Shown: positions 57,083 to 64,000 of the stretch, one piece after another | Layout of the letters: each line of letters starts with the position of its first letter | Numbering within the stretch: the stretch's first letter is position 1 | Assembly: GCA_027563935.2 (NCBI GenBank) | Contig: CM050446.2 | Coordinates: forward strand, 31,127,501 to 31,191,500 | DNA from: Costus lasius | Lineage: Eukaryota; Streptophyta; Magnoliopsida; Zingiberales; Costaceae | Direction: 5' to 3' | DNA length: 64,000 nucleotides | Position numbers and translations under genes: made by a program | The notes under the pieces: model-generated | The model's database searches: none | What the model was told of the DNA's origin: nothing | Seen by the model: the letters and a program-made list of their open reading frames with translations, nothing else

Positions 57083-59507
57083 TGTTGGGGAATGCCGGGT
57101 GTAATTTAAAATTTTGCAGTCCCAGGACGCAGCGGAAGAAGCATTACACCCGAAACACATTCCTTTCCCAAGGATCCATGCGAGAGAGAGAACACAAGGA
57201 TGTGTTAGGGTTAGTACCTCTATTGCTTGTTAGGATGAAGGTGCCAAGTTGAAGACGCTCACGTGCTCGTCCTCTACAAGTATCCACGCGTCGACTTTCT
57301 CAACGTTGCTCCCTTCCACGCTCGGTGCTAGCCTCGGGAAGAGAAGATCACCTCTCGGAATCTCCTTCTCCTTCCTCCTTGCTCTTCACGCCAACTTGTC
57401 TCCTTGCTTGGAGACTCTCGGCCAAAGACAAGAGGAAGAGAAGAGAGGGTGGCGCTCCACAAGAAGAAGAGGGCGGCTTGAATTCTAGGGCTTGCGCAAC
57501 TCCAAGTTGCCTTTTCCTCAAGAAGAATTCTGCACTTGATGTTCATCCAATGATCATCCAAATCGTCATCACAAGAGGGGGCGCATACCCCTTCTTTTAT
57601 AACCGACCAAGCCAAACCGCCACCTCTCTTTCCTTCTATGCTCTTGGCGCAATTCCTCCAAGGAATTGCCATAAGAGTTCAGCCACATCCTCTCTTGAAT
57701 AGGCGCAACATGAAGCATGGAAAGAATCTAGCTTCTTGCCTTATCAAGAGAGGTAATTTGAGTTCCAATTCAATTAGGACTTTCCATATATGATTGGCCA
57801 AATCATTGCTTGAATAAATCAAGCCATATTTGCCAACATATCAGCCCCACACGTCCAAGATAGTTTCCATTTGAGGAAACAACTTTCCAAAAGGATTCAT
57901 ACACCCCAATTGGCGCAAATTCCATATATGGAATTATCCCATGCGCCAAGTGTATTTCCAACTCCTATTAGGATTCAAACTTGCCTCAATTAGATTTAAT
58001 CCACAATCCCTAATTGGATTTGGATCTCAACACTAATTAGGCCCATGGAAATAAATCCTTATTGGATTAGGATTTGCGCCCAACACAATGAGCCTCATCC
58101 AATTCTCTTTAGGATTTGAATCCTAGTTGGATTAGGATTTGCGCCCAACCACTATGGGCCTTATCCAAATCTAATTCTCATTAGGATTTGAATCCTAATT
58201 AGATTAGGATTCTCATTTCTAGTAGAATTAGAATTCCAACTCCTAATTGAATTAGGATTCCAACTCCTAGTTGGAATAGGACTCTATTTCCCAATAGGGT
58301 TAGGATTCTAACTCCTAATTAAATTAGGATTCCAACTCCTAGTTGGATTAGGATTCCAATTCCTAATAGGGTCAGGATTCCAACTCCTAATTAGATTAGG
58401 ATTCTAACTCCTAGTTGGATTAGGATTCCAATTCCTAATAGGATTAGGATTCCAACTCCTAATTAGATTAGGATTCGAATCCAACATGGTATATAATCCC
58501 TTGTTCAAGTCCAACTTGACTAGGATACATATACAAACTCATGAATCCCAATTGGACTCAGATTCAACCATGAATCTGTCTTGGACTCAGAATAATGAAC
58601 TCAAATATATTCCAAGATTTCCAGATCATAAAACAACGTCAAGAGTCTATTGCGTGTGACCCGGTAGGATCCTAATGACGATAGCAATGATGATTGAATA
58701 TCATCATAAGTAGTGAGAGGTATCTAGCAACACATCACTACTACCCATGTCATAGGACTTAAGTCATCTGGCAACAACTCCCTAACAAGCAACGAGGATT
58801 CCCATGCATTCTAGATCCCTTTGCCTAAACTGATATCCTGCCATTGGATTAGTCTCAAGTTTATTATCCAATGCATTGGTCATGACTCAACAAGTGTGGC
58901 CACACTTTCCTGTCATGCACCAATAAGGTGGGGCGCCCCGAGGTGGATATCATGCTTCCTCGGAAGGAAGGGGAAAATCCTACTATTGGTCATCTATGTC
59001 TCTACATGACTTATGACATGCTCAATGACAGTCGTTTTGATCACCCATTTACGAAGAGACGTAAGACTGTATCAAAACATACCCATCATTATATCTAGAC
59101 ATGAATACCTCAAGTCTAAGGATCAATGCAAACCTCTTGCATGTGAGATTGACTTGTTGACTAGACAAGTCAATCCTCACGGTGGATCACTCCAGTGCAT
59201 TCAATGCACCTGTATGTCTGCGTTACTGTGCCCCGCACCTAACCAGCCCATACACCAGTCTCACATGCACCAAAGCTGTCCCATATCGGCTAAGGCACCT
59301 TGACCGGGGATTACTTATGAGAATGGATCCAATCCAAACTCCTGGGACATTATCTATGCAATTCAATACATCAACGCAGGTAAAGCAATCTGCATAATAA
59401 CGACCATGCCTTTATTGATTATATCAATTTCATTAATTCTATCGAAGTACATTTAAACAATGCCTGACCATGTCCATACATTGGTCTGCAGGGCATATAC
59501 ACCAACA
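57083..59507 (-). repeat. 5' LTR of E3 (2425 bp)
   Basis: Collinear with 49957-52381 at an offset of 7126 bases without indels at the checked landmarks. Confidence 0.95.
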
Positions 59508-59512
59508 AAGTA

Positions 59513-60092
59513 CTGAGGAAGGGTTAATGGGGTATTTAGGATATTCAAAATCTTGAAAATTCAAAGAAGATAAATCATAATCCGTGACTGGAGTCACGAC
59601 CAATGATTGTTCCAACTGTACAAAATTCTCATATTCATCTTGGATTCCTTCCTCTATGTCATTCCTATCAGTGCCATAAATTATACTATGAAGTTCCTTA
59701 TTTTGTTTGTTACTAGCAGCAATAGAGTTTTCAAGCATGGCTTCTAGATTGGATTCTTGAGGTTGACTAAAGTTTGATTGTGGAATAAAGGATGGGTCAT
59801 TCTGATAGAGTAAGTTTTGATGATTCTCCCAACTTGGATTGTAGGTACTAGGGCATGAATCAAAGGATGAAGGAATCCCTAATTGACATTCAGTATAATG
59901 ATGCCCATGATATCCATAAAAACCGCAAGTAATGGAATTCAACATAAAAGATTCCATGCTTAAATAATCAATTTGTTGAGTTAAGGAATTTACCTTTGTT
60001 GAAAATGATTGTAATGCATCCGTGCCATATTCTCTTGTCATTATCAATGGCACATACCTCTCGTTTGACCATCGATATTGGTTGAATGTCAT
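59513..60092 (-). pseudogene. gag-like protein of E4, first part
   Basis: The frame begins MTFNQYRWSNERYVPLIM at 60092. A knuckle-like CGFYGYHGHHYTEC (second Cys replaced by Tyr) and STYNPSWENHQN follow; CxxC...HxxxxC next to a YNPxWRNHPN motif is typical of Athila-type gag proteins. The frame is open up to the E3 insertion and continues beyond it at 49951 on the same strand. Function: particle protein of a non-autonomous gypsy; a loss of one knuckle Cys makes it doubtful. Confidence 0.65.
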
Positions 60093-60330
60093 GTTTTCAA
60101 TTTATGCAATAAAATTCAAAAATACATAATGTAAAAGAGGAAATGCAAAAGAAAGCTTAAAATACCTAATCTAGTGATTTCTGGCATGAGTTCTCCTATT
60201 CATACAACGTGTTAATCTAAAAAGGAAAAATGCAATAAACTAACTATAAAGAAAGAGAATGCAACAAACAAGAAAAATAAAAAATGTCTTGTCTATAAAT
60301 CTCATGATTAAATGAATATTGGCTTGCCTG
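60093..60330 (-). other. leader of E4
   Basis: AT-rich, between primer site and gag. It shares a GAAAAATAAAAAATGTCTTG-like stretch with the leader remnant at 32640. Confidence 0.5.
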
Positions 60331-60349
60331 ATCCCCGGCAATGACACCA
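60331..60349 (-). promoter_or_regulatory. primer binding site of E4, tRNA-Asp type
   Basis: The minus strand reads TGGTGTCATTGCCGGGGAT, close to the tRNA-Asp primer site TGGCGCCGTTGCCGGGGAT. Confidence 0.85.
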
Positions 60350-60355
60350 AAAACT

Positions 60356-61024
60356 TGATGTCATCGCAAGTGCACGGCTTTATCAAAGTAATAAATAAGA
60401 TATAGTTCCCAACGAGTATCTGGTGGTCAAGTAACGATTATACGATTTATCTATACCTAGACGATTCAAAGTGTGATTTTTGTTTGGAAGCTTCTTGCAC
60501 GAGGAAACAAAAGCAAGCGTTTTGGGTAAAGATCAATAATGAGAAAGTGTTGAAAGGGATTTATCTTAGTGTACAGATTACCTTCTCCCGAAGCGTAATC
60601 CGGTACCTAATCACAACGACTCCCTACTCTCATGACAGTTATTGTAATTAGGCCCCTTAAGTTCTATGGCAAATCATGAAAATCCTTCAAGCGAATCTGA
60701 ACTACTCTCATGATTGGATTCACAGGTTTGAAAAAACTAGATTCGACGTCGCGATTCATCTCTCTGTACTTCTCGCGATGTCCAAAACATAAATTCACTT
60801 GGCCAAAGTAAAATTACAAAATAAACACAATTCTGATCAAATCAACTCTATAAAACTCATGACAAAGATTTAAAATAATAAGTTTAATCCATAAATCATT
60901 AGTGGGTTACACCCCTAATCTCCAAAAAAAGGTGAAGATTCCATACCATAAGAGATAAAAACACTAAAAATTGGTATAAAATCATATAATTAAGCACAAA
61001 ATATCATATAAAATATAGGGAAAA
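60356..61024 (-). repeat. 5' LTR of E4, R/U5 part only
   Basis: Its lower end TGATGTCATCGCAAGTGCAC is the LTR end next to the primer site. Homology to the LTR at 62693 runs to about 61020 and then breaks; the U3 part is missing. Confidence 0.65.
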
Positions 61025-61428
61025 TTATGATGTAAATATCACTCGGCACTGGATAACTATGAAGAACATCCTAAAGTATCTTAGAAGAACTAAGCCTATA
61101 AATACCCTAATCATGTAAGTATTTCTCAATAGCTTTTCTAATTAGTTTACCTTTATGACTAGTTATTGGAAAAAAATTCATAACCATTTTGTATAATTTT
61201 CAATTAAAATCAATAAAATGTCCAATGATGCAGATATAATTAACTCATTTGTATTGATGTCCAAGTGTTAGTTGTAAGACAAATACGCTTAGAATTATCT
61301 TATAAAAACTTCTTTAACTTCAATCTATCATCAATAAATAGTTCGTAACTGTCTCAATATATTGTTTTTCTTGAATGAATATGAAAACGAGGTATACCAA
61401 TGATGACTTGTATTTTGATGATATCTTT
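61025..61428. other. filler segment with a copia RNase H scrap
   Basis: 61047-61094 encodes HWITMKNILKYLRRTK on the plus strand, a conserved copia motif. The rest is AT-rich and unassigned. It lies between two LTR pieces in opposite orientation. Confidence 0.5.
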
Positions 61429-62692
61429 TGATAGGATTTTATGTCAAAAATAAGCCATATTCTAGTACTTTTATGTCCAATTCAGGCTTTTATATTTGTT
61501 TTGTTTGGAATCTTTACTTTCCCCATCTTCTTGCATTTTCAGGTAAAATCACCCATTTTTGGAGCTTATTTTATAATTTTGAGACCATAGGGTGATTCAG
61601 GACGGAAAGACGAGCCAACACAACCAATTTGGGCTAAAAAGGAGCTTCCTATGAACATCACAGCCTGACCGTAATTACGTTCACGGCTGTGATGACTAGT
61701 GGACAAGACTTCACTGCCTCGTTGTGATTTTAATCACGATCGTGATGTTTCTGGATGAGGCCTTGATGAAGTTTTCCACATAAGACTTCACAGCTTGTCC
61801 ATGAACGTCTTCACAACCGTGATCGTCGAGCCCGAAATCCACAAAAGACTTCACGGCTTGCCTGTGAAAGCCTTCATGCCCATAATCTTGATGACCAGGA
61901 ATTCACATAAGACTTCACAACCCAGCCATGATCATCTTCACAACCATGAACAGAAAGTCAGAAATCCACAGCAAACTTCATGGCCAGACCATGAACATCT
62001 TTCACTGATTAAGTCTCCCCATTTCTATAGAAAAAATCACGGCCTCCCAGTGATTATCTTCACCCCCATGATATTATTCGCTAATTGCAATTCCTTAAGA
62101 TTTTGGGGCAAATCTAACCAGATTTTGACCCAATTCAAAGGGGAAGACAAAGGGACGGCCTCTGGAACAATAGGGCAGAGAAAATGTCACGAACGAGGAC
62201 GATCGATGGCAGAAATCGATGAAAGCGAATGAATGATGATGAAGGCGGTGGACGAATAGAAAAAGCTATTTTCTGACGAGATTTTTGGGCAAAACACCTC
62301 CAAACCTTGGATCTAGTTTGTTCATCTCGTCTAGAACACTTTCCCTTTTGTTTGTTTTGCCTTTGGACGATTAAAATTGAGGATTTGTGCTAAGTTTCCT
62401 GTAATGGCTACTTAAGCCCTAATTGAAGGTTTTGGGTGTAATTTCATGCTTAGATTTATATCTTGTTTCTTGATACAGTTTGCATAATGAACTATTTTTA
62501 GTATATTCAGTTTCACTTGAATTGTTGCTTGTATCTACTTTGGCCAAGTTTCACTTGAATTGTTGCTTGTATCTACTTTGGATCAGCTAGACTGGACACG
62601 TATACTTCTACCACGAAAGTAGGTCAAACTTACATGAGAACATTGTTTACCCTTGCATTCATTAGACTATCCTATATCGATAGTAGGAGATT
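61429..62692 (+). repeat. plus-strand LTR piece of the tRNA-Asp gypsy superfamily (U3 and R)
   Basis: TGATAGGATTTTATG and TTTTCAGGTAAAATCACC match, in opposite orientation, the U3 start of the LTR at 34268. CACGG/CCGTGA words are at 61670-62060, and CCACGAAAGTAGG near 62610 matches the reverse of 33087. A 38-base tandem duplication (CACTTGAATTGTTGCTTGTA) lies at about 62505-62582. The LTR end is missing. Confidence 0.55.
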
Positions 62693-63824
62693 GATGGGGT
62701 GCCGCAAGTGCATGGCCTATTGAAGTAATAAATATATCGTCCCACAGAGACCAATGACCAAGTACCAACTTATCTTATGATTATTAGATAGATGAAGCTG
62801 AAAAGAGTTGAAATTAATCTTAACTTTGTTGCAGGAAAAGAATGAGAAAGACAATAAGTTGTAATCAAATTGTGAAAGCTTAGGACTTTGGGTTCACCAC
62901 TCAATGCCTTATGACTTTACTAACAAAATGTATCTTAAGAAGAGTTTTACTGTGCTGAAGGGGATTTATCCGTATATATAGATTGCCCCCTTTCAGCGGT
63001 ACAACCCGGTGTTTATCCAAGTTAATCCCCAACTCTTGTAGTTATTAACTCGAAATAAACCCATTAAATTCTTGACAAATCATATAAAAATCCCTCAAGT
63101 CGATTCGAACTACTTTTGTGTTCGAATCAACCAGTCAAAAAATTATCGATCCAACGTCGCAATTCACCTTTCAGTACTTCTTGTGATGTCTAAAACATGC
63201 AAATTATGGCCAGTAATCAACGCATAATAAGCACAACAATAATTGAATCAAATACAAGTAAATTATTTCAAAAGATAAAAATTAATGATTAAGTTATACA
63301 TAGAGAGCTACACCCTTAGTCCTGAAGAAGAAGTTTACGCTAACATGGTAATCATGTTAACGTTGTAAAAATCCTTGTTTTTTATTACAATTGGCAAATA
63401 AAATAAGAAACCAACAAGGAGAATGAAATTCGCGGCTTCCTGATGAAGATCGACGCCAGATGACCGAAAAATGAGGCTTTTCCGGTGATGAAACTTTGTA
63501 TGCCGCCTATCACCCTAAATTTCGCCCCTTTGTCGAATTTGTGTTGAAAATCAGCCAAAAAAGTTCCAATAATTGCTTATTCAGTCACTTATATAGTTCC
63601 CCTCCTCCTAGTTAGGTTTTCCCAAAATCAGGAAAGAAACGAGGTCAAAACCGAATTCAGTGGACAGAATTGGGGCCGTGATAAATATCACGGGCAGGAA
63701 TTATGGCCGTGATTATTTATGTGAATGTTGTCGATGGAATCTGGGAGAATTATGACCGTGATGAAAATCATGGGTAGGCTGTAATTCTTTTTGTGAATTT
63801 TGTGATTTGCACTGAGGAAGTTAC
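62693..63824 (-). repeat. minus-strand LTR piece of the same superfamily, cut by a copia LTR
   Basis: Lower end TGATGGGGTGCCGCAAGTGC. Landmarks TCCCACAGAGACCAATG and CAATTCACCTTTCAGTACTT are shared with 60356. CCGTGAT words are at 63670-63770. U3 is interrupted at 63825. Confidence 0.6.
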
Positions 63825-64000
63825 TGTTAGGGTATGCCCTTAAGGCTAATGTTTGAGGCCTTGGGTTATTTTCAGTATCATGTATAAACTAATTATATAT
63901 GTTTTTGAAGCCATTCGTTGTTATTCAGATTGTTACATAATCTGCTGCTATATGTATACTTCTGAGTAATGTCTCAATGATGTTCAGTTTAACTGACATT
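63825..64000 (+). repeat. start of a copia LTR of the E1/E2 family (cut by window end)
   Basis: TGTTAGGGTATGCCCTTAAG and the next 170 bases match the start of the E1 and E2 LTRs. No polypurine tract precedes it, so it is a 5' LTR or a solo LTR. The five bases before it are GTTAC. Confidence 0.85.

Larger units (their letters stand above)
55575..57217 (-). other. predicted leader intron of E3
   Basis: Donor AG^GTACTA at 57217/57216 in the 5' LTR; acceptor ending at 55575. It encloses the primer site and the stem-loop cluster at 55738-56078. Upstream of the acceptor is a TACTTAT branch-like word. Confidence 0.5.
49957..59507 (-). mobile_element. E3: complete copia element, 9551 bp, near-identical LTRs, decayed interior
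   Basis: LTRs of 2425 bp at 57083-59507 (5') and 49957-52381 (3') begin TGTTGGTGTATATGCCC in sense and end at ...CCCCAACA. By eye they differ at about 20 sites (about 99 percent identical). A perfect 5-bp TSD, AAGTA, is at 49952-49956 and 59508-59512. The primer site is at 57081-57070 and the polypurine tract (AAGTGGGAGAT) before the 3' LTR. The 4.7-kb interior is about 1 kb shorter than that of E2 and carries stops and deletions in every domain. It is inserted in the gag-like frame of E4. Confidence 0.95.

Noticed and set aside
61795..62232. 145-codon plus-strand open frame
   Set aside because: It lies in the U3-like part of a gypsy LTR full of CACGG/CCGTGA words and has no domain or conservation in the sister LTRs.

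Overview
The window is a stretch of flowering-plant nuclear DNA made almost entirely of nested LTR retrotransposons. I found no host gene, rRNA gene or bona fide tRNA gene. The plant assignment rests on Ty1/copia and Ty3/gypsy families with plant-type primer sites (initiator-Met and Asp tRNA), long LTRs, solo LTRs and C-to-T/G-to-A nonsense changes typical of methylated plant repeats. I cannot name the species.

Layout. 1-5468: copia element E1 (+), with a polyprotein still open from the window edge into its 3' LTR. 5469-11105: older copia E5 (-): decayed protease region, gag, a 2.4-kb leader and the 5' LTR. E5 sits in the protease of gypsy G1 (-, gag at 11.1-12.5 kb). The 5' LTR of G1 was split by a complete gag-only element (TR-GAG type, 12825-19283, + strand, 5-bp TSD ATACC). 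19289-21864: more G1-type LTR sequence with a 63-bp tandem repeat. 21865-32012: a copia tandem (3'-end fragment, LTR, full interior, LTR) called E2' + E2. 32013-34510: gypsy G2 protease/RT fragment (-) carrying an LTR-plus-PBS insert flanked by a 14-bp duplication. 35458-37111: solo copia LTR with TSD TGAAC. 38.1-47.0 kb: two units of a 3-kb tandem repeat, one interrupted by a truncated copia (39191-42110). 47.1-47.6 kb: copia RT fragment. 47.6-62.7 kb: a short tRNA-Asp-primed gypsy, E4 (-), whose gag-like frame is split by complete copia E3 (49957-59507, TSD AAGTA). 61.0-63.8 kb: broken and inverted relatives of the E4 LTR. 63825 to the end: the start of another copia LTR.

The best candidate for an undescribed system lies in the copia leaders. 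Every sufficiently complete copia LTR has a GT splice donor in its last 100-250 bp. Where a leader is present, a matching acceptor lies directly before gag. In E1, E2 and the solo LTR the gag start codon itself sits in the LTR, in a tiny exon (ATG-GCN-NNG). In E1 and E2 the unspliced frame stops two codons past the exon. The predicted intron removes the primer binding site and a set of stem-loops with covarying stems, including a fixed UUGUA bulge seen in three divergent elements. I infer that splicing separates translation mRNA from genomic RNA, with the stem-loops as candidate packaging or dimer signals. Two further points support a picture of parasitism in trans: E3 has two near-identical LTRs around a heavily decayed interior, and TR-GAG and E4 carry no polymerase.
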